The notes: generated by a model from the sequence alone, not told the origin. A DNA stretch of 64,000 nucleotides from Limnohabitans sp. Rim8 (GCF_945901735.1 NZ_CAMDLM010000012.1:36455-100454); one strand, 5' to 3'; shown: positions 9,885-18,456, numbered from the stretch's first letter. A program made the numbers and translations.

Positions 9885-10073
9885 TCAGAACTTGTGTGCG
9901 TTGTGCAGCGCCACCTTCAGTTGCGGCAAAAGCCGCTGGGCCTCCATTTCGCCCGACTGCCGGGCCAGTCGGAACAATGCGGGAGTGGGGCGGCTGGCAA
10001 AACCCATGTCAGGGTGGATCGCAAAATCAGCGTGTTCGAGCGCCGGATCAATCAAGGACAATAGCAGACGGTC
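9885..10073 (-). pseudogene. Possible gene remnant, 3' fragment of an unknown CDS
   Basis: The minus strand between an in-frame TGA (10074-10076) and a stop at 9885 reads 62 codons of protein-like sequence (for example FAIHPDMGFASRPTPALF, LARQSGEMEAQRLLPQL). There is no ATG near its beginning; only TTG or CTG could start it. It lies behind the toxin-antitoxin pair in otherwise empty DNA. The composition looks like the C-terminus of a former enzyme, but I do not recognise the family. It could instead be a small gene with a TTG start. Confidence 0.35.
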
Positions 10074-10093
10074 TCAACATGGAAGGGGTCGAC

Positions 10094-10888
10094 ATGTCGT
10101 CTTTACCGTTTGCTGAAAGCCTGGGCGGCTCCGTACTGGCTTGGTCGGGGCTGAGCACGGCACAAAAAATACTCTGTGGATACGGTGTCTTGATGGCCTT
10201 GGTTCTGCTGCCCACCTTGGCCTTGTCTTGGGTTGATGTGCGCACACTGCGGGAGGTGGGCATCTGGGCCAAGCCGATGAAGTTCATGGCGGGGACGGCA
10301 CTGTTTGCCTTGACCACCGTCTGGTTGACCATGCTGGTGCCTGGCAAGGTGGGCCAGGGTCAAAGCTTTCAGTGGATCGCTGCTTTGATCATCGTCACCT
10401 CTTTGTTTGAGGTGGTGTACATCACTTACCAAGCTGCGCACGGTGAGGGCTCGCACTACAACACCACCGACCCTTTGCGGGCGATTTTGTTTGGCCTGAT
10501 GGCTGTTGCCGCGGTGGGCTTGGTGGCATCGCAAGCCTGGCTGGCGTGGGTCATTTGGAAAGCTTTGGGGGGAGCGGTGCTCACACCCACCCTCTTGACG
10601 GTGCTTTTGGGCTTGGCCCTGACCTTTGTGTTGTCCACCGTGAGCGGTTTCATGTTGGGCGGCAAACAACCGCCAGCTGGCGTGGGCTGGCCGGTGGTGG
10701 GTTGGCACACTTGGCAAGACTTGCGCCCCGCGCATTTTTTGGCCGTTCACGCTCAGCAATTCATCCCAGTGGCGGGCATCTTGGCTGAGCGGATGGCAGG
10801 TCAGGTTGCCATACCGGGGGTGCTGACCTTCACGAGCGCGTACATCGCGGCGTGGTTCGCCTTGAGTTGGATGGGCATGGCTGCCTGA
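10094..10888 (+). CDS. Hypothetical multi-pass membrane protein
   Basis: A 264-residue protein with about seven hydrophobic segments and short polar loops, so it should be an integral inner-membrane protein. I do not recognise a named family. Notable loops are REVGIWAKPMKF and a polar stretch AAHGEGSHYNTTDPLRA, which could hold functional residues. The start ATG at 10094 follows GGAAGGGG; the in-frame extension upstream to 9842 crosses the remnant region and has no membrane or signal character. It converges with the SDR gene, only 21 bases apart. Confidence 0.7.
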   Translation: MSSLPFAESLGGSVLAWSGLSTAQKILCGYGVLMALVLLPTLALSWVDVRTLREVGIWAKPMKFMAGTALFALTTVWLTMLVPGKVGQGQSFQWIAALIIVTSLFEVVYITYQAAHGEGSHYNTTDPLRAILFGLMAVAAVGLVASQAWLAWVIWKALGGAVLTPTLLTVLLGLALTFVLSTVSGFMLGGKQPPAGVGWPVVGWHTWQDLRPAHFLAVHAQQFIPVAGILAERMAGQVAIPGVLTFTSAYIAAWFALSWMGMAA

Positions 10889-10909
10889 TTCAGTGGGCCT
10901 GCTGGGGGC

Positions 10910-11668
10910 TTACTTCGGAGCCAGTCGAATCGCGCCGTCCAACCGGATGACTTCGCCATTGAGCATGTCGTTTTCGATGATGTGCTTGGCCAGCTTGGCG
11001 TAGTCTTGCGGGGTGCCCAAGCGGCTGGGGAAGGGCACGCCGGCGGCCAGGGCGTCTTGCACTTCTTGCGGCATGCCAAACAGCATGGGGGTGCCGAAGA
11101 TGCCGGGGGCAATCGTCATGTTGCGGATGCCGTTGCGCGAGAGGTCGCGGGCAATGGGCAGGGTCATGCCGACGATGCCGCCTTTGGATGCGGCGTAAGC
11201 GGCTTGGCCAATCTGGCCGTCATAAGCGGCCACGCTGGCGGTTGAAATGAGTACGCCGCGCTCGCCGGTGGCTTCGGGTTCGTTTTTGCACATCGCTTCC
11301 GAGGCCAGGCGGATCATGTTGAAGGTGCCCACCAGGTTGACCATGATGGTCTTGGTGTAAACGGCCAGGTTGTGTGCGCCGTTTTTACCCACGGTTTTTT
11401 CGGCGGGGGCAATACCTGCACAGTTGACCAGACCCACCAGCTTGCCCATGGACGTGGCCTGGGCCACCACGGCCTGGCCATCGGTTTCGTTGCTCACGTC
11501 GCATTTGACGAAAGCGCCGCCCAGTTCTTTGGCAATCGCTTCGCCTTTTTCAGCCTGCATGTCGGCAATCACCACCTGGCCGCCGTTGGCCGCCAGCATG
11601 CGCGCTGTGCCTTCGCCCAGGCCCGATGCGCCGCCGGTGACGATGAAAACCTTGTCTTGAATGTCCAT
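10910..11668 (-). CDS. SDR family dehydrogenase, 3-hydroxyacyl-CoA (HSD10-like) type
   Basis: A 252-residue classical short-chain dehydrogenase. The NAD-binding motif [12 protein letters not shown], the NCAG stretch (LVNCAGIAP), the catalytic Ser in ISTASVAA and YAASK with the catalytic Tyr/Lys are all visible. Full-length similarity in style ([29 protein letters not shown]) points to 3-hydroxy-2-methylbutyryl-CoA/3-hydroxyacyl-CoA dehydrogenases of fatty-acid and isoleucine breakdown. The ATG at 11668 is chosen because AGGAG precedes it by 6 bases. A palindrome 19 bases upstream of the start may be an operator. The substrate is inferred, not shown. Confidence 0.88.
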   Translation of the reverse strand: MDIQDKVFIVTGGASGLGEGTARMLAANGGQVVIADMQAEKGEAIAKELGGAFVKCDVSNETDGQAVVAQATSMGKLVGLVNCAGIAPAEKTVGKNGAHNLAVYTKTIMVNLVGTFNMIRLASEAMCKNEPEATGERGVLISTASVAAYDGQIGQAAYAASKGGIVGMTLPIARDLSRNGIRNMTIAPGIFGTPMLFGMPQEVQDALAAGVPFPSRLGTPQDYAKLAKHIIENDMLNGEVIRLDGAIRLAPK

Positions 11669-11687
11669 GTGTTGCTCCTGCATGTGG

Positions 11688-11702
11688 TTGACGTTACGTC
11701 AA
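11688..11702. promoter_or_regulatory. Palindromic operator candidate upstream of the SDR gene
   Basis: TTGACGT-T-ACGTCAA is a perfect 7+7 palindrome around one base, followed by a further ACGTCAA half-site that ends at 11708. It lies 19 bases before the SDR start. The TTGACGT/ACGTCAA arms resemble sites reported for MerR-type regulators of branched-chain and fatty-acid catabolism (LiuR-like). The symmetry is seen; the regulator is inferred. Confidence 0.45.
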
Positions 11703-11753
11703 CGTCAATTATGCCCTTTGGCAAGGTAGGGCCCAAGGGCAAACCGTCTGTTT

Positions 11754-11888
11754 TTACCGCCCGTGGCGCTGCGGCTTGATGTGCTGCGCGGGCACCTTCC
11801 GGGCCAGCGACAACCCGTTGTGGCAGGTGGTGCTGTCGCCTGGCGTGCGGACAGGGGGTGAGCGCAGGCCGCGGGTGTGAGCGGTCAT
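11754..11888 (-). CDS. Possible small basic protein downstream of DUF3149 gene
   Basis: A 44-codon frame whose ATG overlaps the stop of the DUF3149 gene by four bases (ATGA), which would couple the two. The product would be basic and hydrophilic, ending in AQHIKPQRHGR, with two threonines and a cysteine mid-chain. I recognise no family. The overlap is the main argument for it; short length and lack of known motifs argue against. Confidence 0.3.
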   Translation of the reverse strand: MTAHTRGLRSPPVRTPGDSTTCHNGLSLARKVPAQHIKPQRHGR

Positions 11889-12013
11889 TCGTTGTGGTTC
11901 ATCTTGTGCAAAAACATGCGCAAGAAAAAAGCGCCCATCAGCAGCATGACCACGATCACGACCAAACTCATCAGGCCGTAGTCGGTGGAAAACAAATCGA
12001 TCAGCAGTTTCAT
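11885..12013 (-). CDS. DUF3149 family single-pass membrane peptide
   Basis: A 42-residue protein, MKLLIDLFSTDYGLMSLVVI at its start, then a valine/leucine-rich membrane segment and a basic end (FLRMFLHKMNHNE). This matches the short DUF3149 proteins common in Betaproteobacteria, of unknown function. The start ATG at 12013 follows GGGAG at normal spacing. The N-terminal amphipathic stretch followed by one membrane helix suggests an inner-membrane peptide. Confidence 0.75.
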   Translation of the reverse strand: MKLLIDLFSTDYGLMSLVVIVVMLLMGAFFLRMFLHKMNHNE

Positions 12014-12150
12014 GGTGCTCCCTTGGGTTGGTGTTGACGCTTCACTGTGCACTCAGGCGTGCGGCCAGTGTCTGATGAAAATCAAATCGGACGCACAAAG
12101 TCATGCTCCAATGCGCGGGTTGCTCTTTCCACCTTTTGACCCGCCTCTCC

Positions 12151-12597
12151 ATGTCCAGCCCGTCTTCTGTTAATGCCGCTGTTTCCTCGCCACAAGTCTG
12201 GCTCCTGTCGGCCCGCTGGTTTCTGGCGCTGGGGGCGTTCAGTGCCTGCACCAGCGTGGTGTTCAGCGCCGCCTTTGCGCATTTGCCGGTGTTTGCCGGG
12301 GGCATGCCCACGGCGGTGCAAAACGCTTTGAGCCAACAGCAATTTCACTCGCTGGGTTTGTTGTTCACCGGGCTGGCGTTGCGGGTCTTTGGGGCATCGC
12401 GTTGGCTGCAGGCGGCGGGCTGGCTCATGCTGCTGGGTTTGCTTTTGTTCAGCTTCAACCTTTATGCACGGCACGTGTTGGGGATGCATGCCTTGCGCGC
12501 GCTGGTGCCTTGGGGCGGTGCGGCCTGGATAATGGCCTGGCTGGTTTTGGCCATGGGGCTGGCACAGGGAAGTGAAAAAATCAATCGAAAGGCTTGA
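12151..12597 (+). CDS. DUF423 family membrane protein
   Basis: A 148-residue membrane protein with four hydrophobic segments. The pattern FLALGAFSACTSVVFSAAFAH, then QQQFHSLGLLFTGLAL, then LMLLGLLLFSFNLYARHVLG fits DUF423 (YgdD-like), a family without assigned function. The ATG at 12151 puts the first membrane segment about 15 residues in. It is divergent from the DUF3149 gene and upstream of ahpC on the same strand, though ahpC has its own promoter signals. Confidence 0.8.
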   Translation: MSSPSSVNAAVSSPQVWLLSARWFLALGAFSACTSVVFSAAFAHLPVFAGGMPTAVQNALSQQQFHSLGLLFTGLALRVFGASRWLQAAGWLMLLGLLLFSFNLYARHVLGMHALRALVPWGGAAWIMAWLVLAMGLAQGSEKINRKA

Positions 12598-12601
12598 TCG
12601 G

Positions 12602-12638
12602 AAAGCTTTTTTCTATGGGGTCGATAGGAACTACTCAT
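12602..12638 (+). promoter_or_regulatory. Candidate OxyR binding site upstream of ahpC
   Basis: Four tetramers spaced by exactly seven bases, AAAG-N7-CTAT-N7-ATAG-N7-TCAT, fit the OxyR consensus ATAG-N7-CTAT-N7-ATAG-N7-CTAT, with the two central tetramers perfect. The site ends where the -35 box of the predicted ahpC promoter would begin, the usual geometry for OxyR activation. A separate perfect 14-base palindrome (CTACTCATGAGTAG, 12631-12644) overlaps its right end. Confidence 0.6.
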
Positions 12639-12660
12639 GAGTAGAAACCCTAGGTTGCAT

Positions 12661-12666
12661 TATGAT
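12661..12666 (+). promoter_or_regulatory. Predicted -10 element of ahpC
   Basis: TATGAT, five of six matches to the sigma-70 -10 hexamer, 22 bases downstream of the candidate OxyR site and 58 bases before the ahpC start. The -35 region (about 12638-12643) is poor, as expected for an activator-dependent promoter. Confidence 0.5.
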
Positions 12667-12724
12667 TGCGACCAATGAGTTTTCTCATTCGATAGTTTTT
12701 TTAAACCACCCCAAGGAAATGACC

Positions 12725-13291
12725 ATGTCCTCTTTGATCAATACCCAAGTCCAGCCCTTCAAAACCCAGGCCTTCCACAACGGCAAGTTTGTGCAGGTGT
12801 CCAACGAAACCCTCAAGGGCGAATGGTCTGTGCTGATTTTCATGCCCGCCGCCTTCACCTTCAACTGCCCCACAGAAATCGAAGACGCGGCCGACAACTA
12901 CGCCGAGTTTCAAAAAGCCGGAGCCGAGGTCTACATCGTGACCACCGACACCCACTTCTCGCACAAAGTCTGGCACGAGACATCGCCTGCTGTGGGCAAG
13001 GCCAAGTTCCCCTTGGTTAGCGACCCGACACACACCCTGACACGCGCTTTTGGCGTGCACATTGAAGAAGAAGGCCTGGCATTGCGCGGCACCTTCATCA
13101 TCAACCCCGAAGGCATGATCAAGACCGCCGAAGTGCACTCCAACGAGATCGCCCGCGACGTGTCCGAGACCCTGCGCAAGCTCAAAGCCGCCCAGTACAC
13201 CGCCGCCAACCCCGGCCAAGTGTGCCCCGCCAAGTGGAAAGAAGGCGCCAAGACTTTGGCTCCTTCCATCGACCTGGTCGGCAAGATCTAA
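12725..13291 (+). CDS. ahpC: Alkyl hydroperoxide reductase subunit C (2-Cys peroxiredoxin)
   Basis: AhpC reduces hydrogen peroxide and organic peroxides in the cytoplasm and is re-reduced by AhpF, encoded next. The 188-residue protein has the peroxidatic cysteine Cys48 in FTFNCPTE (Asn where many homologues have Val) and the resolving cysteine Cys167 in GQVCPAKW. The C-terminal LAPSIDLVGKI is the usual tail that makes bacterial AhpC sensitive to over-oxidation. The ATG at 12725 follows AAGGA by 7 bases; an ATG six bases earlier sits too close to it. A candidate OxyR site lies upstream. Confidence 0.95.
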   Translation: MSSLINTQVQPFKTQAFHNGKFVQVSNETLKGEWSVLIFMPAAFTFNCPTEIEDAADNYAEFQKAGAEVYIVTTDTHFSHKVWHETSPAVGKAKFPLVSDPTHTLTRAFGVHIEEEGLALRGTFIINPEGMIKTAEVHSNEIARDVSETLRKLKAAQYTAANPGQVCPAKWKEGAKTLAPSIDLVGKI

Positions 13292-13300
13292 ATCTCGGGT

Positions 13301-13317
13301 GCCCTGCTGGTCAGGGC
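13301..13317 (+). terminator. Hairpin between ahpC and ahpF, possible attenuator
   Basis: GCCCTG pairs with CAGGGC around a five-base loop, nine bases after the ahpC stop, without a T-tract. It could stabilise the ahpC mRNA end or lower ahpF expression, fitting the usual excess of AhpC over AhpF. The rest of 13318-13473 holds two copies of TCAACGCATGC (13325, 13362) and no gene. Confidence 0.35.
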
Positions 13318-13473
13318 GCTGAGTTCAACGCATGCGGGCCACAAGCCTGCGTGCCTTGCGCTCAACGCATGCCCCCCCCAATTCGCCCAAATTCACCCCA
13401 ATTTCCCCTGTTCCCTGGCCTGCGCCACAAGTGCGGGTCCAAGTTCACTGCCCCCTGAAAACCGGAGATCACC

Positions 13474-15084
13474 ATGCTCGACGACACCCTCAAAGCCCAA
13501 TTGAAGCAATACCTGGCCTTGCTGCGCCAGCCGATCCGCCTGATCGCCTCGTTGGACGACAGCGAGACCGGCACCGAAATGAAGAGCCTGCTGGAGACCA
13601 TCGTGGGCCTGTCGGACAAAGTCACTTTGGACACCACAGGCAACGATGCCCGCAAGCCGTCTTTTGTGGTGGCGCGTGAAGGTCAAACGCAAGGCGTGCG
13701 TTTTGCCGGTTTGCCTTTGGGCCACGAGTTCACTTCTTTGGTCTTGGCCCTGCTCTGGACCGGTGGTCATCCCCCCAAGGTCGAGGCCGACGTCATTGAC
13801 AGCATCAAGGCCCTTGAAGGCAACTTCAATTTCGAGGTCTACATGTCCCTGAGCTGCCACAACTGCCCCGACGTGGTGCAGGCCTTGTCGCTCATGGCCA
13901 TCGTTAATCCGCAGGTCAAAACCGTGGTGATCGAAGGCGGCGCTTTTCAGAAAGAGGTGCAAGAGCGCCAGATCATGGCGGTGCCCATGGTCTTTTTGAA
14001 CGGCCAAGTGTTCGGCTCAGGCCGCATGAGTGTGGAAGAAATTGTGGCCAAGCTCGACACCAAAGCCGGTGAGCGCGACGCCGCCAAGCTCGACGCCAAA
14101 GAACCCTATGAAGTGCTGATCGTCGGCGGTGGCCCTGCGGGTGCCGCCGCTGCGGTGTATGCCGCCCGCAAAGGGATCCGCGTGGGTGTGGCCGCCGAGC
14201 GTTTTGGTGGCCAGACCAACGACACCATGGCCATTGAAAACTACATCTCGGTGCTGGAGACCGATGGCCCCAAGTTTGCCGCTGCGCTCGAAGCGCAGGT
14301 GCGTCAGTACGGCGTGGACATCATGAACCTGCAGCGCGCCGCCCAAATCATCCCCGCCACCGAAACCGGTGGTTTGGTGCAGGTCAAGATGGAGAATGGC
14401 GGCACCTTGCAGGCGCGCACCGTGATCTTGTCCACCGGTGCCCGCTGGCGCAACGTCAACGTGCCCGGCGAAGCCGAGTACAAAAACAAGGGCGTGGCCT
14501 ATTGCCCGCATTGCGACGGCCCGCTGTTCAAGGGCAAGCGCACCGCCGTGATCGGTGGCGGCAACTCGGGTATCGAAGCGGCCATTGACTTGGCGGGCAT
14601 CGTCAAGCACGTCACGGTGTTCGAGTTTGCCGACCAGCTCAAGGCCGATGCGGTGCTGGTGGCCAAGCTCAAGAGCCTGCCCAACGTCACCATCCACACC
14701 CACGCGCAGACCACCGAAATCACGGGCGATGGCGGCAAAGTCAACGGCATCCGCTACAAAGACCGCACCACTGGCGATGACCATTGGGTCGAGTTGGAAG
14801 GTGTGTTTGTGCAAATTGGCCTGGTGCCCAACACAGAGTTCCTCAAAGGCACGGTTGAGCTGAGCAAATTCGGCGAGATCGTGGTGGACGCCAAAGGCCA
14901 CACCAATGTGCCCGGCGTTTTTGCAGCGGGCGACTGCACCACAGTGCCTTTCAAGCAGATCGTGATCGCTGCGGGTGAAGGTGCCAAAGCGGCCTTGAGC
15001 GCCTTTGACCACCTGATCCGTACCCCGGCCGCTTCTGTGGCTACCCCGGTGGCGCAGACCCCAGCCGAAGCCGAACTGGCTTAA
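13474..15084 (+). CDS. ahpF: Alkyl hydroperoxide reductase subunit F
   Basis: AhpF is a flavoprotein that passes electrons from NAD(P)H to AhpC. The 536-residue protein has the family layout: an N-terminal double-thioredoxin region with the CHNC disulfide (Cys128/Cys131), an FAD-binding motif in [18 protein letters not shown], the redox-active CPHC pair (Cys344/Cys347) in the thioredoxin-reductase-like part, and a second dinucleotide-binding motif [10 protein letters not shown]. The C-terminal [15 protein letters not shown] is the FAD-contact signature. The start follows GGAG. It lies 182 bases after ahpC and is probably cotranscribed with it from the OxyR-linked promoter. Confidence 0.95.
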   Translation: MLDDTLKAQLKQYLALLRQPIRLIASLDDSETGTEMKSLLETIVGLSDKVTLDTTGNDARKPSFVVAREGQTQGVRFAGLPLGHEFTSLVLALLWTGGHPPKVEADVIDSIKALEGNFNFEVYMSLSCHNCPDVVQALSLMAIVNPQVKTVVIEGGAFQKEVQERQIMAVPMVFLNGQVFGSGRMSVEEIVAKLDTKAGERDAAKLDAKEPYEVLIVGGGPAGAAAAVYAARKGIRVGVAAERFGGQTNDTMAIENYISVLETDGPKFAAALEAQVRQYGVDIMNLQRAAQIIPATETGGLVQVKMENGGTLQARTVILSTGARWRNVNVPGEAEYKNKGVAYCPHCDGPLFKGKRTAVIGGGNSGIEAAIDLAGIVKHVTVFEFADQLKADAVLVAKLKSLPNVTIHTHAQTTEITGDGGKVNGIRYKDRTTGDDHWVELEGVFVQIGLVPNTEFLKGTVELSKFGEIVVDAKGHTNVPGVFAAGDCTTVPFKQIVIAAGEGAKAALSAFDHLIRTPAASVATPVAQTPAEAELA

Positions 15085-15119
15085 GCTGCCCTTTTTTCTT
15101 GTGAAGCAGGAGTTTGACC

Positions 15120-15431
15120 ATGCCGTGTTTTCTGATTGATCCTTCCCAAAAGACCCTCACTGCCGTCGAGGGCGGCGGTGACTTGGCCGGGGTGCGCGCG
15201 TTGATTGGCTTTGAGACGGTTGACAGCGACGAGATCGATGCCAACGGCGACCGGCTGTACTTTGACGAGAAATGCTTCATCCGCCAAACACCTGGTGTGG
15301 GGCGTTTTCAGCTGGACAGTCTGGCCCCGGTGGCGGGCATGGGCGTGGTGGTGGGCTCTGGTGCCCAGGGCAGCCTGCTGACGCCGCAAGTCAGCCTTGA
15401 GGCCTTGATCGCGCGCGTCAAGTTCCTGTGA
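15120..15431 (+). CDS. Hypothetical protein downstream of ahpF
   Basis: A 103-residue soluble protein without signal or membrane segment. It begins MPCFLIDPSQKTLTAVE and contains NGDRLYFDEKCF and a glycine-rich VAGMGVVVGSGAQG. I do not recognise a family with confidence. The ATG at 15120 follows AGGAG by 7 bases, and the gene is 35 bases after ahpF, so it may be in the peroxide operon. It converges with the iron receptor gene, 9 bases apart. Confidence 0.65.
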   Translation: MPCFLIDPSQKTLTAVEGGGDLAGVRALIGFETVDSDEIDANGDRLYFDEKCFIRQTPGVGRFQLDSLAPVAGMGVVVGSGAQGSLLTPQVSLEALIARVKFL

Positions 15432-15440
15432 TATCGGACG

Positions 15441-16484
15441 TCACTTGAAGCCCACCCGGTCCAGCATCTGCTGCACCTTGATCTGGTTCATGCCCACGGC
15501 GCTGATCGGCAGCAACTCGCTTTTGAAGTTGCCACCCGTCATGGCTTTGAGGGCCGGGTTGTCAAAGCTCACGCCTTTGGCGGCTGGCCACTCGTTGTTG
15601 CCGTTGGCAAAGTGGTTTTGTGCAGCGGGGCTGGCCAGGTATTCCAAAAATTTGACCGCGTTGTCGGTGTTTTTGGCATGGCGGGCCACAGCGCCGCCGG
15701 CCACGTTCATGTGCGTGCCCCAGCTCGATTGGTTGGGGAAGACCACACCGACTTTTTCGGCCACGGTTTTGTCGGCAGGATTGGACGACCGCATCATGCG
15801 GGCCAGGTAATAAGTGTTGGTGACAGCCACGCCGCATTCACCCGAGGCCACGCCTTTGATTTGGTCCGTGTCGCCGCCTTTGGGACTGCGCGCCATGTTG
15901 TCCACCAGACCTTTGAGCCAGGCTTCGGTTTTTTGCGGACCCAGGTGCTCGGTCATGGCGCCAAACAAGCTCAGGTTGTAAGGGTGTGAGCCGCTGCGGA
16001 TGCACAGGTTGCCCTTGAGTTTGGCATCGGCCAGTTTCTCGTAGCCGTCCACATCGGTTTTGTTGAACTTGAGCTTGTCGTACACGATCACGCGCGCCCG
16101 CGTGGACAGGCCAAACCAGGCCGTGCCACCGTTGTCGGCGGGTTTGGCCCGCAGGTTGGCGGGAATGGCTTCGTCGAGTTTGGCGGACTTGATGGGCAAG
16201 AAAAGGCCATCGACCTCGGCGCGCCACAGCCGGGCGGCGTCGACCAGCAAGATCACGTCGGCCGGGGAGGCTGCGCCCTCGGCCTTGAGTCGGGCGAGAA
16301 TACCGGCATCATCGGCATCCACGCGGTTGATCTTGATGCCCGTGGCTTTGGTGAAGTCGCTGTACATGACTTCATCGGTGGGGTAATGCCGGGCAGAGTA
16401 GATGTTCAGCACTTTATCTTGCCCCAGGGCCGATGCGGCGCTCAGGAGGCAGGTGATGCTCAACAGGGTTTTGGACGGTGTCAT
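15441..16484 (-). CDS. Iron(III) ABC transporter periplasmic binding protein (FbpA/FutA type)
   Basis: A 347-residue extracytoplasmic solute receptor that likely binds ferric iron for an ABC importer. It has a cleavable signal peptide ending near ALGQ and then the family start KVLNIYSARHYPTDE. Other signatures are TGIKINRVDADD, ADVILLVDAARLW, GSHPYNLSLFGAM and the tyrosine pair in VTNTYYLARMM, where the family places its iron-ligand tyrosines. The ATG at 16484 is chosen because the leader begins there. No permease or ATPase gene is adjacent. A candidate Fur box lies 44 bases upstream of the start, supporting iron regulation. Confidence 0.9.
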   Translation of the reverse strand: MTPSKTLLSITCLLSAASALGQDKVLNIYSARHYPTDEVMYSDFTKATGIKINRVDADDAGILARLKAEGAASPADVILLVDAARLWRAEVDGLFLPIKSAKLDEAIPANLRAKPADNGGTAWFGLSTRARVIVYDKLKFNKTDVDGYEKLADAKLKGNLCIRSGSHPYNLSLFGAMTEHLGPQKTEAWLKGLVDNMARSPKGGDTDQIKGVASGECGVAVTNTYYLARMMRSSNPADKTVAEKVGVVFPNQSSWGTHMNVAGGAVARHAKNTDNAVKFLEYLASPAAQNHFANGNNEWPAAKGVSFDNPALKAMTGGNFKSELLPISAVGMNQIKVQQMLDRVGFK

Positions 16485-16527
16485 GGTTTCTCTGGTACTG
16501 CTGGGGTGAATGGTCAAAGTTTAAGCC

Positions 16528-16546
16528 AAATGCGAATCGTTATCAA
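16528..16546. promoter_or_regulatory. Candidate Fur box
   Basis: AAATGCGAATCGTTATCAA shares AATC-x-TTATC with the Fur consensus GATAATGATAATCATTATC, in the short space between the divergent iron-receptor and patatin genes. The iron receptor is the natural target; the patatin gene could be affected too. Confidence 0.5.
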
Positions 16547-16563
16547 TAAGATTTGAGGAATAC

Positions 16564-17538
16564 ATGCAAACAGTGCAAGGGATAAGCCATGGCTTGCGGG
16601 TCGAATCCGCAGGGTCAGCCAGGGCGGGTGGTGGGCTCCGGCGATTGGGGCAGCGGTTCGGTTTGGTGTTGACACTGGTGGTTTTGACGGGCTGCGGCAG
16701 CTTGCCGTCCAGCAAGCCGCAAGAACCCAGCCCGCCTGCGGCCGAGCGGCGAGAGGTTCGGCTGGGGCTGGCGCTGGGTGGCGGCGCGGCGCGTGGGTTT
16801 GCCCATGTGGGCGTGATTCAGGTGCTTGAGGAGGCGGGGCTCAGGCCCAGCCATGTGGCCGGCACATCGGCGGGGAGTTTGGTGGCCGCCTTGTACGCCA
16901 GCGGCAAAACGCCTGCCGAGCTGGTGCGTGTGGCCGAGTCCATGCAGGAGGCCGAAATCACCGACTGGATGCTGCCGATTTTGAACCGGGGTGCTTTGCG
17001 TGGCGAGGCCTTGGCCAAGTACGTGAACACCCAGGTGGGCGGCAAAACCATGGAACAGATGCAAATACCGCTGGGCATTGTGGCCACCGATTTGGGCAGC
17101 GGGCAGGCGATCACCTTCCGGCGGGGCAACACGGGCGCGGCGGTGCGGGCGTCGAGTGCGGTGCCAGCGGTGTTTCAACCGGTTCGGTTGGGCGATCGTG
17201 AGTACGTGGACGGGGGCCTGGTGTCGCCTGTGCCGGTGCGCCAGACGCGTGAAATGGGGGCCAACTTTGTGATTGCGGTGGACATTTCCAGCGACCCGGA
17301 GGGCAACCCCTATGGAGACACCTTCCAGATTTTGATGCAGACCTTTGCCATCATGGGCAAAAGCATCAACACCCTGGCGCTCAAAGAGGCCGATCTGGTG
17401 ATTCGGCCCGTTTTGGCTGGCATCAAAAGCGCCGATTTCAGCGCCCGTTTGCGATCGATTGAAGCCGGGCGGGTGGCGATGCGGGCGGCTTTGCCCGCTT
17501 TGAAAGTGCGTTTGGCCCAGTTTGAAGAGGGGCGGTGA
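16564..17538 (+). CDS. Patatin-like phospholipase, lipoprotein
   Basis: A 324-residue patatin-family serine lipid hydrolase of the RssA/NTE-like type. Motifs in order: oxyanion hole GGGAARGFAHVGV, nucleophile elbow GTSAGS, and the catalytic aspartate in YVDGGLVSPVPV. The N-terminal region has a hydrophobic segment ending in LTGC, a good lipobox, so the protein is probably anchored to the periplasmic face of a membrane. The leader from the ATG at 16564 is long (about 45 residues before the Cys), so an internal start is possible. It is divergent from the iron receptor. Confidence 0.85.
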   Translation: MQTVQGISHGLRVESAGSARAGGGLRRLGQRFGLVLTLVVLTGCGSLPSSKPQEPSPPAAERREVRLGLALGGGAARGFAHVGVIQVLEEAGLRPSHVAGTSAGSLVAALYASGKTPAELVRVAESMQEAEITDWMLPILNRGALRGEALAKYVNTQVGGKTMEQMQIPLGIVATDLGSGQAITFRRGNTGAAVRASSAVPAVFQPVRLGDREYVDGGLVSPVPVRQTREMGANFVIAVDISSDPEGNPYGDTFQILMQTFAIMGKSINTLALKEADLVIRPVLAGIKSADFSARLRSIEAGRVAMRAALPALKVRLAQFEEGR

Positions 17539-17606
17539 ACGGACTGGGGTCCCCGATCAAGTCATGGGACACCGGGTCAAACGACGCGAGAGGACAAAGC
17601 CTAGCC

Positions 17607-17638
17607 AAAAAAAGGGCCGATCTTGCGATCGGCCCTTT
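17607..17638. terminator. Bidirectional intrinsic terminator
   Basis: GGGCCGATC pairs perfectly with GATCGGCCC around TTGC, with a run of seven A on the left and TTT on the right. It lies between the convergent patatin and phasin genes and can serve both; the poly-A side gives the better tail for the phasin transcript. Confidence 0.8.
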
Positions 17639-17735
17639 AACGGATCCCTGTTTCCCAGATGAAATTCAAAGAGACCCGAGGAGACAACTGGCAAAAACAA
17701 GCGGCAGAGGCTTGCAAAGCCTGCCGGTTAAAAAA

Positions 17736-18269
17736 TTACTTTTTCTTGGCAGCTTTGGGGGCAGCCGTCTGCGCCACCGCAGTCAGGTTGGACTCGGCCA
17801 GTTCGGTGGCTTGCTTGACGGCTTTTTGCACGGTTTCGAATGCGGCGTTGGCGGCGGTCACGGCACCCTTCATCATGGCCACGGCTTGTTCGGAGCCGGC
17901 AGGGGCGTTTTGGGCGGCGCTGTCCACCAGGCTGGCGAACTGCTTTTGCGCGGCGGCACTTTGGGCTTCGAAGGCCTTGGTGAACTCGCTGCCCGTGCCC
18001 GACGCGATGTCGTACAGGTGGCGGCTGTAAGCGGCTGTTTTTTCAGCCAAGGGCTGAAACAGGTTGGCTTGCATCGCCATCAGCTCTTGGGCGTCTTTCA
18101 CGCTCAGAGCGGCTTGGGTGTTGTTGGCGGACTCGTTTAAAGCGGCTTTGGTGGCGCTCAGGTTCAGTTCAACCATTTTTTCAACGCCTTCGAAGGCTTT
18201 GGCGGTCAGGCCAAACAGGGTTTCCACGTTGGCTTTGTGCGCGGCAGCGATTTGTTCGGGTGTCATCAT
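17736..18269 (-). CDS. phaP: Phasin family protein
   Basis: Phasins coat polyhydroxyalkanoate granules. The 177-residue protein is almost entirely amphipathic helix, rich in Ala, Gln and Glu, and starts [20 protein letters not shown], the typical Burkholderiales phasin N-terminus. It ends in a basic AAPKAAKKK tail. GGAG lies 6 bases before the ATG at 18269. A TGCAGTGCA symmetric element at 18340-18348, upstream of the gene, could be a regulator site (PhaR-like sites contain TGCA arms), which is only a suggestion. It points to PHA storage in this organism. Confidence 0.9.
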   Translation of the reverse strand: MMTPEQIAAAHKANVETLFGLTAKAFEGVEKMVELNLSATKAALNESANNTQAALSVKDAQELMAMQANLFQPLAEKTAAYSRHLYDIASGTGSEFTKAFEAQSAAAQKQFASLVDSAAQNAPAGSEQAVAMMKGAVTAANAAFETVQKAVKQATELAESNLTAVAQTAAPKAAKKK

Positions 18270-18456
18270 GAGGGGCTCCAGATAAAAGTTTGGTTGCAAG
18301 AAGACTGCGCCGTAACTGGCCGGGGCCGTACAACTTTGTTGCAGTGCAGCATGGGTTGAAGTATAGGGTTTCCATGGGGTGTTGCAAGGGGATGCGCCCA
18401 CTCGCGGCTCAGTTTAGAGAGGGTTTTCTAGAATCAGGGCCCCACCAGAGCATCCC

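Noticed and set aside
9842..10093. N-terminal extension of the 264-residue membrane protein
   Set aside because: The extension has no membrane or signal character, and a good ribosome site precedes ATG 10094.
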